The position numbers and the translations under genes are program-made. The notes beneath the pieces are model-generated. The model did not search any database, was not told where the DNA came from, and saw nothing but the letters and a program-made list of their open reading frames with translations. A stretch of DNA of 64,000 nt from NCBI RefSeq assembly GCF_009827495.1, contig NZ_WTZA01000002.1:124001-188000 (forward strand), in the 5' to 3' direction. This DNA comes from Tsuneonella aeria (GTDB lineage: Bacteria > Pseudomonadota > Alphaproteobacteria > Sphingomonadales > Sphingomonadaceae). Position 1 is the stretch's first letter; each line of letters begins with the position of its first letter. Below are positions 54,987 through 63,907 of the stretch, in pieces.

Positions 54987-56099
54987 TCAGCCCGTGGCGG
55001 CCACGCGCTCCTCGTCCATCGACGGATAGTCGACGTATCCTTCCGCGCCCGGGAAGTACCAGCTTCGCGGCACGTTCACGTTGGGCGCCAGTTCGGCGCC
55101 CGCACGGATGCGCTCCGGCAAGTCGGGGTTGGAAATGAACGGCCGGCCGAAGCTGACCGCATCGCAGCGCCCGCTTTCGATGTCGGCAACCGCGTTATCG
55201 GCCGCGTAATCGCTGTTGAGCACCAGCGGTCCATCGTAGATCGCGCGGATCACGCCATCCTGCTGCGGCACGTCGGTGCTGCCATATGTCCCGTCGGGGC
55301 CGGGCTGGCGAAGCTCCACGAACCCGATCCCGAGATCCTGGCACACGCGCGCGGCCGCGGCGAAGGTTTCGGCCGGGTTGCTGTCATCGCAGCCTTGCGT
55401 CTCGCCATTGGGCGACAGGCGCACGGACACGCGCCCTGCGCCCCAGACGTCGACGAGCGCGCTCAGCACTTCGCGAAGGAAGCGGCTGCGGTTCTGCGCG
55501 CTGCCGCCGTATTCGTCGGTGCGCAGGTTCGTTCCGTCGCGCAGGAACTGGTCGACCAGGTAGCCATTGGCCCCGTGCAACTGGACCCCGTCGAACCCTG
55601 CATCTTTCGCACATTGCGCGGCGTTGCGGTAATCGCCGACCACGCGCGCGATGTCCTCCTTCGACAGCGCCCGCGCGGGTTCGTAGTCCTGCCTCCCCGT
55701 GGGCGTGTGCGCATGGCCGGGCGCTGAGGTCGCGCTGGCGGAGACGGGCGGCTGGCCGTCCAGCATGCTGGGGTGCACCAGGCGGCCCATGTGCCATAGC
55801 TGCAGCACGATCGCGCCGCCGGCATCGTGGACCGCGTCCGTCACGGCCTTCCAGCCTTCCACCTGATCGCGGTTCCAGATTCCCGGCGCGTTGGGCCAGC
55901 CGCGCCCTTCCGCGCTGATCGCCGTCGCTTCGCTGATGATCAGCCCGGCGCTGGCGCGCTGGCGATAGTATTCGGTCATCAGATCATTGGGCACGGCCTC
56001 GGGATAGTTCGACCGGCCGCGGGTGAGGGGCGCCATGAGGATGCGGTTCTTCGCGTGGATTGCGCCCAGGTCGATCGGCTGGAACAAGGGTTCGTGCAC
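54987..56099 (-). CDS. Old yellow enzyme-family alkene reductase (NADH:flavin oxidoreductase)
   Basis: This 370-residue FMN TIM-barrel shows NRILMAPLTRGRS, LQLWHMGRLVHPS, GVQLHGANGYLVDQFLRDGTNLRTDEYGGS (His/Asn substrate pair) and CDAVSFGRPFISNPDL. It reduces activated carbon-carbon double bonds; NemA-like specificity is possible. The GTG start at 56099 has AAGGAA upstream. It is divergent from the EamA exporter. Confidence 0.92.
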   Translation of the reverse strand: MHEPLFQPIDLGAIHAKNRILMAPLTRGRSNYPEAVPNDLMTEYYRQRASAGLIISEATAISAEGRGWPNAPGIWNRDQVEGWKAVTDAVHDAGGAIVLQLWHMGRLVHPSMLDGQPPVSASATSAPGHAHTPTGRQDYEPARALSKEDIARVVGDYRNAAQCAKDAGFDGVQLHGANGYLVDQFLRDGTNLRTDEYGGSAQNRSRFLREVLSALVDVWGAGRVSVRLSPNGETQGCDDSNPAETFAAAARVCQDLGIGFVELRQPGPDGTYGSTDVPQQDGVIRAIYDGPLVLNSDYAADNAVADIESGRCDAVSFGRPFISNPDLPERIRAGAELAPNVNVPRSWYFPGAEGYVDYPSMDEERVAATG

Positions 56100-56153
56100 C
56101 GGCGGTCATTCCTTTTCACTGGTTTCGTTTCGCAACGGAGCTAGGGGCAGGCC

Positions 56154-57044
56154 ATGACCAGCGCAACCGAAGTGGCGGACAAGAAACCCTTTGCGCCCGG
56201 CGCATGGCACTTTGCGGCGCTGCTGGTTGGCAACGCGACGCTGGCGCTTGGTCCATGGCTCGTCCGGCTGGCCGACACGGGCCCGGTTGCGGCGGGCTTC
56301 TGGCGGATGCTGCTGCCGCTGCCGCTGTTCGTGTGGCTTGCCCTGAGAGAGCGTTCCGCCGGCCCACCTGCGCGGCGCAACGTCGTGCTGCTGCTCACCG
56401 CAGGCGCGTTCTTTGCCGCCGACCTTGCAAGCTGGCACATCGGCATCGAGCGGACCCGGCTCGGCAATGCCACCCTGTTCGGCAATTCGGGCAGCATCAT
56501 CCTGATGGTCTGGGGCCTCATCGCGTTGCGCCGGGGGCCGTCGGGCCGCGAATGGATCGCGCTGGCCGCGGCGCTCGGCGGTGCAGCGGTCCTCATGGGG
56601 CGCAGCCTGGAGATTTCGACCGCGACGTTCGTCGGCGACCTGTTCTGCGTTCTGGCGGGGATATTCTACGTCTTCTACCTGCTGCCCGCCCAAGGTGCCC
56701 GCGCCACCATGGGCCAATGGAGCGTGCTGGCGCTGGTCTCCGCCTCCGCGGCGCCGGTGCTGCTCGGCATCGCGATCGTTCTGGGCGAACCGGTCTTGCC
56801 GGGCGCGGCGGGGTGGCTGCCCGTGGTGGCGCTGGCGGTGTCGAGCCAGGTGATCGGGCAAGGCCTGCTGGTCTTCGCGCTCAAGCACTTTCCGCCGCTC
56901 ATCGTCGGCATGGCCCTGCTGACGCAGCCCGCGATCGCGGCGCTTGTCGGCTGGCTGGCTTTTGACGAGGTGCTCGGTCCGGCGGATATCGCCGGGATGG
57001 TCCTCGTCAGCGCCGCGCTGGTGATCGCTCGCCAGCGCAGCTAG
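56154..57044 (+). CDS. EamA/DMT-family transporter
   Basis: This 296-residue protein has ten membrane helices in two EamA repeats (about 20-145 and 160-295), each with the AAxxxWxxG-like pattern (LLLTAGAFFAADLASWHIGIERTRLGNATLFGN; VIGQGLLVFALKHFPPLIVGMALLTQP). A metabolite exporter of unknown substrate. The stop is 6 bases from that of the peptidase on the other strand. Confidence 0.88.
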   Translation: MTSATEVADKKPFAPGAWHFAALLVGNATLALGPWLVRLADTGPVAAGFWRMLLPLPLFVWLALRERSAGPPARRNVVLLLTAGAFFAADLASWHIGIERTRLGNATLFGNSGSIILMVWGLIALRRGPSGREWIALAAALGGAAVLMGRSLEISTATFVGDLFCVLAGIFYVFYLLPAQGARATMGQWSVLALVSASAAPVLLGIAIVLGEPVLPGAAGWLPVVALAVSSQVIGQGLLVFALKHFPPLIVGMALLTQPAIAALVGWLAFDEVLGPADIAGMVLVSAALVIARQRS

Positions 57045-57050
57045 CGCCCC

Positions 57051-59192
57051 TCACGGCGCGCTGCGATCCCCTTCGATCAGCACCCGCCTGAGATAGGCGT
57101 GGAGGAGCGCCGCGCGAACGGCGTCTTCGGCGTGATCCGCACCCACCGAATGGCCGCCTTCGCGGTATTCGTGGAAATAGACCGGCTGGCCGTATTCCAT
57201 CAGGCGGGCCGCCATCTTGCGGGCGTGGCCGGGATGGACCCGGTCATCTTCGGTCGAGGAATAGAAGAACACCGGCGGGTACTGTATGCCCGGCTTCACC
57301 GCCTGGTAGGGGGAATAGCGCGAGATGAACGCCCAATCCTCCGCCACGTCGGGGTTGCCGTATTCCGCCGTCCACGATGCGCCCGCCAGCAGCTTGTTGT
57401 AGCGTTTCATGTCGAGCAGGGGCGAACCGATGATCGCCGCGCCGAACAGGTCGGGGCGCTGGGTGACGGCGACACCGGCCATCAGCCCGCCGTTGGACCG
57501 GCCCGAAACCGCGATCCTGCCCTTGGTGGACAGCCCGCGGGCCACGAGGTCTTCGGCCACGGCGTAGAGATCGTCATACGCGTTCTGGCGTTTCTCGCGC
57601 AGCGCATCCTCGTGCCATGCCGGCCCGTATTCGCCTCCGCCGCGGATATTGGCGATGACGTGGACCTGGCCGTCCTCCACCCACCATTTGGCGAGCGGTC
57701 CGGCGCGGTAGGGTTCGCTGGTGAGGTATGTCGGCGTCTGCGCGGCGCGGAACCCGCCATAGGCATGGATCAGCGCCGCGGCCGGTGCGGCCGCACCCTT
57801 CTTGCGCGCGACGAAATAGGGGACCCGCGTGCCGTCCTTCGATGTCGCGAAGAACTGCTCCACGTCGACCGTCGCGGCGTCGAACCGCGCGGGAAGCGAT
57901 TGCACGGCCCTGGCCGCGCCATCGGCCGATACGGCGTAGAGCGTGGGCGGCAGGGTGAATCCCTGCGCGATGACATAGGCGGTATCGCGGGCATCGTCGC
58001 TCGATACCATCTCCAGGGTCGCGTTGGCGGGAAGGGCCGCGGTCCGGGCGCTCCAGCCCGCGGCTGACGGGCGCAGCGTGACGATCTTGCCCGCCACGTC
58101 GTCCAGCAGCGCCACCCAGATCGCGTTGTCCGTGGTCGCCACCGATTGCACGGCCTGGCGTCCGGTGGGCGCGAACACCAGGCTGGGCGCGGGGTTCCTG
58201 CCCGCTAGCGCCTCGGCAATCGGCCACGACACCACCGCGCCGGCGGGGAAGGCGTCCATCGGCTTGTTGAGATAGGCGATCAGCCTGCCGCCGATCACGC
58301 CCTGGATGTCGGCGGTATCGGGCACGGGCGTCCGCACCAGCGAGCCGTCATCGCGCAGCAGCCAGGTGTCGGAGGCATAGAAGCTGGTGCCCTGCGACAC
58401 GAATGCATGGCGGGTGTCGCCGTCGAGGATCGAGAAGCCGCGAACGGCGATGTCGCCCGCCGCGCCCTCCTTGATCGTCGTCGCAGCGGCGAGCGGCGTG
58501 CCCCGCGTCCACCGCTTGACGATGCGCGGATAGCCCGAATCGGTCATCGCGCCCGGGCCCCAGTCCGTGCCCACCAGCAGCGTATCGGCATCGAGCCAGC
58601 TCGCGTCGCTCTTGGCGAGCGGTATGGTAAAGCCGCCCTCCACGAAGGACCTGGTCCGCCGGTCCCATTCGCGCACGACGTCGGCATCCGTGCCGCCCGG
58701 GCTGAGCGAGACGAGGCAGCGGTTGTAATCGGGCGCCAGGCAGTTCGCGCCGTGCCACACCCAGCTCTGCTCCTCCGCCTTGCCCAGCGCGTCCACGTCG
58801 ATCAGGGTTTGCCACTGCGGTTTGCCGGCGTTGAAGGATGCCAGGGTCGCCTGGCGCCAGATCCCGCGTGGGTGGTCGGCATCGCGCCACAGGTTCGTGA
58901 CCATGTCGCCGAACACCTGCCCGGGCCGGGCGATCTGGCTCTTGTCGTCGAGGATCGCGCGCGCTTCCGCGCGGTCTTTCTCGAAGCGCGGGTCGGCGGA
59001 AAGCGCGGCCATCGTGCGCGCGTTCCACTCTTCGACTTTCGCCAGCGCCGCCGCGCCGTGGATGTCTTCCAGCGCCAGGTAAGGGTCGTCCGCGGCCGGT
59101 GCCTCAGCCGCGGGAGGCGCGGATGCCGGGGGCGGTGTCGCGGTGCAGGCGGCGAGGGAGGCGAGGGCGGCGGCGGTCAGGACATGCTTCAT
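57051..59192 (-). CDS. Prolyl oligopeptidase family serine peptidase (S9A), exported
   Basis: This 713-residue protein has a lipoprotein signal (LAACTATPPP, Cys16), a seven-bladed propeller (about 85-430) and an alpha/beta hydrolase (about 460-705) with nucleophile Ser in AVSGRSNGG, Asp in STEDDRVHPGHA and His in YREGGHSVGADH. It cleaves proline-containing oligopeptides in the periplasm. ATG 59192 begins the signal sequence. Compare the fragment at 6413-7002, which is a different S9 branch. Confidence 0.9.
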   Translation of the reverse strand: MKHVLTAAALASLAACTATPPPASAPPAAEAPAADDPYLALEDIHGAAALAKVEEWNARTMAALSADPRFEKDRAEARAILDDKSQIARPGQVFGDMVTNLWRDADHPRGIWRQATLASFNAGKPQWQTLIDVDALGKAEEQSWVWHGANCLAPDYNRCLVSLSPGGTDADVVREWDRRTRSFVEGGFTIPLAKSDASWLDADTLLVGTDWGPGAMTDSGYPRIVKRWTRGTPLAAATTIKEGAAGDIAVRGFSILDGDTRHAFVSQGTSFYASDTWLLRDDGSLVRTPVPDTADIQGVIGGRLIAYLNKPMDAFPAGAVVSWPIAEALAGRNPAPSLVFAPTGRQAVQSVATTDNAIWVALLDDVAGKIVTLRPSAAGWSARTAALPANATLEMVSSDDARDTAYVIAQGFTLPPTLYAVSADGAARAVQSLPARFDAATVDVEQFFATSKDGTRVPYFVARKKGAAAPAAALIHAYGGFRAAQTPTYLTSEPYRAGPLAKWWVEDGQVHVIANIRGGGEYGPAWHEDALREKRQNAYDDLYAVAEDLVARGLSTKGRIAVSGRSNGGLMAGVAVTQRPDLFGAAIIGSPLLDMKRYNKLLAGASWTAEYGNPDVAEDWAFISRYSPYQAVKPGIQYPPVFFYSSTEDDRVHPGHARKMAARLMEYGQPVYFHEYREGGHSVGADHAEDAVRAALLHAYLRRVLIEGDRSAP

Positions 59193-59256
59193 GCTCGCCT
59201 TGCTAGGCGAGCCCCGCGCCCCGCGCCACCCTCGCGGTATCTCTGCGCGGTAACAG

Positions 59257-60246
59257 TCAACGCGGACCGAGGTCGCCCCGGCCGATCGTGCCGCTCGCCA
59301 TCTCCAGCATCCGGTCGAGGCTCTTGCGCGCAGCCAGCCGCAGCGGCTCGGCGATCTCGATCCGGGGTTCGAGGTCACGCAGCGCGACGTAGAGCTTCTC
59401 CATCGTGTTGAGCGCCATGTAGGGGCAGATGTTGCAGTTGCAGTTGCCGTCCGCCCCGGGCGCGCCGATGAAGGTCTTTTCCGGGATCGCCAGTTCCATC
59501 TGGTGCATGATGTGCGGCTCGGTCGCGACGATCAGGGTGTCGCCTTCGAAGGTCTTGGCGAATTGCAGGATGCCGCTGGTCGAGCCCACGTAGTCCGCGT
59601 GATCGATGATCGCCGGCGGGCATTCGGGGTGCGCCGCCACGGGCGCGCCGGGGTGCTGGGCCTTAAGCTTGAGCAGCTCGGTCTCGCTGAACGCCTCGTG
59701 CACGATGCACACGCCCGGCCACAGCAGCATCTCCCGACCGAACTTGCGCGAAAGGTAGCCGCCAAGGTGCCGGTCGGGCCCGAAGATGATCTTCTGTTCG
59801 GGCGGGATCTGGCTGATGATCGTTTCGGCCGAGGAACTGGTCACGATCACGTCGCTCAGCGCCTTCACCTCCGTCGAGCAGTTGATGTAGGTGAGCGCGA
59901 TGTGATCGGGGTGCGCCTCGCGGAAGGCCTTGAACTTTTCCGGCGGGCAGGAATCTTCCAGGCTGCACCCGGCGTCCATGTCGGGAAGGACCACGATCTT
60001 ATCCGGCGAGAGGATCTTCGCGGTGTCGGCCATGAACTTGACCCCGCAGAACGCGATGACGGCGGCATCGGTATCGGCGGCCTTGCGGCTCAGCTCCAGG
60101 CTGTCGCCCACGAAGTCGGCGATGTCCTGGATTTCGGGCGTCTGGTAGTAATGGGCCAGGATGATCGCGTTGCGTTCCCTGCGCAGGCGGTCGATTTCGG
60201 CACGCAGGTCTGTTCCGGCGAGGGGTACGCGGGGCTGGTCAGTCAT
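59257..60246 (-). CDS. nadA: Quinolinate synthase A
   Basis: This 329-residue [4Fe-4S] enzyme condenses iminoaspartate with dihydroxyacetone phosphate to quinolinate for NAD. Visible are ILAHYYQTPEIQDIADFVGDSLELSR, the cluster Cys in FCGVKFMADT, HPECPPA and the NCNICPYM region. nadB and nadC are not in the window. A palindrome lies at its promoter. Confidence 0.97.
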   Translation of the reverse strand: MTDQPRVPLAGTDLRAEIDRLRRERNAIILAHYYQTPEIQDIADFVGDSLELSRKAADTDAAVIAFCGVKFMADTAKILSPDKIVVLPDMDAGCSLEDSCPPEKFKAFREAHPDHIALTYINCSTEVKALSDVIVTSSSAETIISQIPPEQKIIFGPDRHLGGYLSRKFGREMLLWPGVCIVHEAFSETELLKLKAQHPGAPVAAHPECPPAIIDHADYVGSTSGILQFAKTFEGDTLIVATEPHIMHQMELAIPEKTFIGAPGADGNCNCNICPYMALNTMEKLYVALRDLEPRIEIAEPLRLAARKSLDRMLEMASGTIGRGDLGPR

Positions 60247-60278
60247 GTCCGTCCGTTCGGCAAGTGAGGTCCGTTTAT

Positions 60279-60292
60279 CGGCATATATGCCG
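60279..60292. promoter_or_regulatory. nadA: Palindrome CGGCATATATGCCG upstream of nadA
   Basis: A 14 bp perfect palindrome centred 39 bases before the nadA ATG and overlapping its likely -10 region. This position suits a NAD-responsive repressor, but the regulator is unidentified. Confidence 0.45.
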
Positions 60293-60324
60293 GAACGCGC
60301 GGAACGCGAGGGGTTCCGTGACCG

Positions 60325-61065
60325 CTAGCCCGCCAGCCGCTCTGCCAGGGTGACGAAGGGGCCCACGCGGCCCAGCACCTCGAGGGCCGCGTGATAGACG
60401 GTCACCACCAGCGCGCCGGCGATGGTGGCGGGGTGCACGGCCCCGAGGACCTGGCGATCGTGCCGCACGAGTACGGCGAATGCGGCAAGCTGGACGATCA
60501 GCACCACCCCTTCGGCCCAGGGCATGATCAGGGGCATGGGCAGCAGCCGCCCGAACGCCGGCTCCAGAATGGCGATGAACGAGGCGAGCATCAGCCGGCG
60601 GTGCCACTGCGTGTCGCGCCGCCGGGCGACCGCCCACCCGACCAGCCCGAGGAAGAAGACCGCGCCGAGCAAAGTCAGCGCGAGGAAATAGGGCGGCGTG
60701 AAGAACGGCGGCTGCCGCCCGTCGATCGCCGCGCCGATGCCGACCCAGCAGGCGGTCAGCGCCACGACCACCGCCAGCCAGGCACCCACGCGGCCGAGAC
60801 GGCGGTGCTGAGCGATGCTCCCGCTTTCGACCAGGCGGTTCTGGACGACGAACAGGGCCAGCCACGCGAGCATCACGACGCCGTGGAAATGGGTCCGCAA
60901 CGGTGCTGCGCGATAATCCACGAAACCGCGCAGCGCGAACTGGGCAAAGCCAAGCACGATGATCGCCGCGAGCACCATCGCGAACCTGGTGAAGAATGGC
61001 TGGTCGGCGCGAAAATTGCGCGCGGCCGGCGTGGCGATGTGCGCGTTGCCAGGAACGGTAGCCAT
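60325..61065 (-). CDS. Uncharacterised multipass membrane protein
   Basis: This 246-residue protein has seven likely membrane helices and histidines that could bind haem (THFHGVVMLAWLALF, QWHRRLML). It resembles DUF2306-like proteins in layout, but the family is not certain. GAGGGG precedes ATG 61065. Confidence 0.55.
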   Translation of the reverse strand: MATVPGNAHIATPAARNFRADQPFFTRFAMVLAAIIVLGFAQFALRGFVDYRAAPLRTHFHGVVMLAWLALFVVQNRLVESGSIAQHRRLGRVGAWLAVVVALTACWVGIGAAIDGRQPPFFTPPYFLALTLLGAVFFLGLVGWAVARRRDTQWHRRLMLASFIAILEPAFGRLLPMPLIMPWAEGVVLIVQLAAFAVLVRHDRQVLGAVHPATIAGALVVTVYHAALEVLGRVGPFVTLAERLAG

Positions 61066-61186
61066 GACGTTTCCCCTCACGAAAAAGCCGGCGACCTGTT
61101 CGTACTTATGCGTGAGGTTTCTACGCCGGGCGCCGCCCATGTCAATCGGGTGCCATCGCGGTCAGGCGCGGCCCTCAATGGCGCCG

Positions 61187-61879
61187 TCAGGATGGCGCGC
61201 GTTCCCCTTCGAACCGCACGCGCACCCTGGCGTTTTCATAGCCCGCCACTTGCAGCGGAATGGCAAGGTTCTGGCGCACCGCACCTTTGGCGGCGTCGCG
61301 GGCCAATGCCAGGACTTCCGGGTTCTTGGCGAACGCCGCCGCCCGCCGCTCCGCCTGCAAGGAATTGTTCCGCGACAGCTCCCGCTGGGCGCCGGCGGTC
61401 ACCCAGGTCCCTTCGGTGAACACGCGCGACCGGGCTTCGTCGAGATTGGGCCGCGAAATGCGTAAGGGCGGCAACACGACATCGAGCGTCTGGCTGGCCG
61501 GATCCCACGCGAAGGCATCGCTGTCCATCGAACCGAGGTCGAGGCGATAGGTCACGGTCGCCGGTATGATCGTCGCCTGCCGGCTGCTCAATACGTCGAT
61601 GCCCAGCACGCCATGGCTGTTGACGCTTTCTGCCACGATTTCGAACCGGCTGGAAAATACGTTGAGCGAGTTCTGCTTTTCGAACGCCAGCATGGCGCTC
61701 CCCACCGGGTCACCTTCCTCCTCGTAAAAGAATGCCCGCCATCCCAACCAGGCGACGGCGGCGATCAGCACGATCACCATCAGCCAGGGCGTGGCCTGGA
61801 CGCGCATCAGCGGTCGCTGGTCGACCACCGGTTCGCGCAAGTCCGGGTCGGGGCGACGAGAGGTTATATTGCGGTCCAT
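61187..61879 (-). CDS. DUF4230 domain-containing protein
   Basis: This 230-residue membrane-anchored protein has a helix at about 33-50 and a periplasmic DUF4230 domain (about 60-220; FEKQNSLNVFSSRFEIVAES, TVTYRLDLG, VVLPPLRIS). Function unknown. Its start overlaps the upstream metallohydrolase stop by 16 bp. Confidence 0.8.
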   Translation of the reverse strand: MDRNITSRRPDPDLREPVVDQRPLMRVQATPWLMVIVLIAAVAWLGWRAFFYEEEGDPVGSAMLAFEKQNSLNVFSSRFEIVAESVNSHGVLGIDVLSSRQATIIPATVTYRLDLGSMDSDAFAWDPASQTLDVVLPPLRISRPNLDEARSRVFTEGTWVTAGAQRELSRNNSLQAERRAAAFAKNPEVLALARDAAKGAVRQNLAIPLQVAGYENARVRVRFEGERAPS

Positions 61880-62754
61880 GAATCGCCTGAACGGCCGACC
61901 ATCGCGCGGCGTTCCAGATCGATCAGGTGGGCGGTCACGCTCATTTCGGCCGCGCCGGCGAGCCGCGGGTCGAGCCCCTTGTACATCTTGGGCACGAATT
62001 GTGCGCCCGTGTGCGGCCCGTCTTCCCGCAGCAGGCGGACGATCTGGTTTTCGCGCTGTCGGCGGTGCCCGATCATCCCGCGGACGAGCTGGCGCGGATT
62101 GTCGATCTGGGGGCCGTGCGCGGGATAATAGACCCGGTCGTCCCGGGCGTAGAGCCTGTCGAGGCTGGCCATGTAGTCGGTCATGTCACCGTCGGGCGGA
62201 ACCACCACGCTGGTGGACCAGCCCATGACATGGTCCCCGGTGAACAGCGCGCCCGTCTGCTCCAGGGCAAAACACAGATGGTTGGAGGTATGCCCCGGCG
62301 TGTGCACGGCGGTCAGCGTCCATCCCGGGCCGGTCATCGCCTCCCCGTCAGCCAGCACGCGATCGGGGGCATAGGCACTGTCGAACGCCGCATCGGCGCG
62401 GGGGCCCCACGCGGCAAGCGCTTCGTCGTCGAGCACGAGCGGCGCGCATCCGACGATCGGCGCGCCGGTACGGGCTGCGAGCGGGCGTGCCGCGGGCGAG
62501 TGATCGCGGTGCGTGTGCGTGCACATGATCGCGGCGACTTTTGCCGAGCCGGCCGCGGCCATGATCGCGTCGACATGGGCCGGATCGTCCGGCCCCGGAT
62601 CGATGACCGCGATGCGCTCGCCGTCGCCGACCAGGTAGGTCTCCGTCCCGGTGAAGGTGTATGGCGAAGGATTTGGCGCAAGCACCCGCCGCACGAGCGG
62701 TTCGAGCGTTTCGGCAATGCCGGTCGGCCATGGTTTCGGGGGCGGTCCTGCCAT
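61864..62754 (-). CDS. MBL-fold metallohydrolase (LACTB2-like)
   Basis: This 296-residue binuclear zinc hydrolase has THTHRDHS, the TPGHTSNHLCF His and LFTGDHVMGW Asp, and a C-terminal winged-helix-like extension (RRQRENQIVRLLRE...). LACTB2-like enzymes can be nucleases or hydrolases; substrate not defined. Confidence 0.88.
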   Translation of the reverse strand: MAGPPPKPWPTGIAETLEPLVRRVLAPNPSPYTFTGTETYLVGDGERIAVIDPGPDDPAHVDAIMAAAGSAKVAAIMCTHTHRDHSPAARPLAARTGAPIVGCAPLVLDDEALAAWGPRADAAFDSAYAPDRVLADGEAMTGPGWTLTAVHTPGHTSNHLCFALEQTGALFTGDHVMGWSTSVVVPPDGDMTDYMASLDRLYARDDRVYYPAHGPQIDNPRQLVRGMIGHRRQRENQIVRLLREDGPHTGAQFVPKMYKGLDPRLAGAAEMSVTAHLIDLERRAMVGRSGDSWTAI

Positions 62755-62808
62755 CCTCGTCTCTTGCCCGCGCGATGCCGCGGAGTCGAGCGTTACGGAA
62801 CGCCGCGC

Positions 62809-63264
62809 TCAGAACGTTCCCAGCGCCCGGCCCAGCCGTTCGTGCAGGCGGTGCACGGTGGCGGGACGCATGGTGAAGCGATCGCGCCAGGCCGTGTCGA
62901 GCCGCGCGATGCGAGCGTGAAGGGCCACCGTCTCCCCGATGAGCGCGCGGGTTTCGGGCGCCAGCATCTCCATCTGCCCCGGGTCCGAAGCGCGGTCGGG
63001 CGGCAGCACGCCGTGGCGGCGCAGCTGGAATTCGCTCAGCTCGCCGGCGAAATAGGCGCGGTGATTGAGCAGCCAGGCAAGGACGTGCATCATCCGCGTG
63101 GTGGTGCGCAGGCCCTCCACCGACAGCGCGATGCGCACGAAATCCTCCTCGGCGGAGCGCGGCGGGGCGAGGTCGAACGCCGCCCGCACTTCGTCGGCCA
63201 GGACGAGAGCTTCGCAGTAGAGCGCTTCGATGATCGGCTGGTTCAGATCGGTGGTGGTCGACAT
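62809..63264 (-). CDS. rcdA: DUF1465 / RcdA-like regulator
   Basis: This 151-residue helical protein of the DUF1465 family includes Caulobacter RcdA, the ClpXP adaptor for CtrA degradation in the cell cycle. Segments such as EALVLADEVRAAFD, RIALSVEGLRTTTRMMHVLAWLLNHRAYFAGELSEFQLRRHG are family-like. The ATG 63264 begins MSTTTDLNQP. In this lineage the function is inferred. Confidence 0.75.
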   Translation of the reverse strand: MSTTTDLNQPIIEALYCEALVLADEVRAAFDLAPPRSAEEDFVRIALSVEGLRTTTRMMHVLAWLLNHRAYFAGELSEFQLRRHGVLPPDRASDPGQMEMLAPETRALIGETVALHARIARLDTAWRDRFTMRPATVHRLHERLGRALGTF

Positions 63265-63367
63265 CGCGTTATCGCTACTCCCACCGAGTCGCGGCCGCCA
63301 CAAGAGTATCCCGACTTTCCAGAATCGATTTTGACCTGTCCCGCGCCGGGACATGTTTACCCCGGAT

Positions 63368-63565
63368 TCACGCTATGATGTCGGGCAGGAGCTGGTCCTC
63401 CACGATCGCGATCTGGTCCTTCATCCGAAGCTTGCGTTTCTTGAGGCGCGCGATCTGGAGCTGGTCGGGCGATCCCGTCGCCGTCAGCGCATCGATCGCC
63501 GCGTCGAGGTCGCGGTGTTCGGTCCTGAGCGAAGCCAGCCGCTTCTTCAGTTCCTGTTCGGTCAC
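63368..63565 (-). CDS. YdcH/DUF465 family small protein
   Basis: This peptide of 65 residues from the GTG at 63565 (an ATG at 63646 would give 92) has a DUF465 coiled-coil pattern: EQELKKRLASLRTEHRDLD and IARLKKRKLRMKDQIAIVED. Function of the family is unknown. It is divergent from a second, shorter YdcH gene. Confidence 0.7.
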   Translation of the reverse strand: MTEQELKKRLASLRTEHRDLDAAIDALTATGSPDQLQIARLKKRKLRMKDQIAIVEDQLLPDIIA

Positions 63566-63748
63566 GGTGTCGTCGTCCCCGTCAGAATCGCTTCGTCGTG
63601 CGCCAGCGCGCGGCCTGCCGATTAGGCGGTTTGGAGGGGTTCGCAAGGCAGGATTGTTGTGATTGTATGACTGTCCGGGCGGCTCGATGCACGCTCAGAT
63701 GCATCGAGTCGCCGGGGTGGTCGCAACAACCCGCACAGGAGAACACGG

Positions 63749-63907
63749 ATGCTGTCATCGTCGCACGCCGCTGCACTGGAAACCAAGCACGCCAACCTGG
63801 ACGCCCGGCTCCATGCCGAGATGAACCGGCCGGCGCCTGATGCGGCGACGATCCAGCAGATCAAGCGGGCCAAGCTCAAGATCAAGCAGGAACTGAACGA
63901 GATCTAG
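63749..63907 (+). CDS. YdcH/DUF465 family small protein (52 residues)
   Basis: A short gene from ATG 63749 (AGGAGA eight bases upstream) to TAG 63905-63907 encodes ALETKHANLDARLHAEMNR and IQQIKRAKLKIKQELNEI, which is the compact DUF465 coiled-coil. A good ribosome site and family pattern support expression. The remaining sequence to 64000 shows no gene. Confidence 0.8.
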   Translation: MLSSSHAAALETKHANLDARLHAEMNRPAPDAATIQQIKRAKLKIKQELNEI

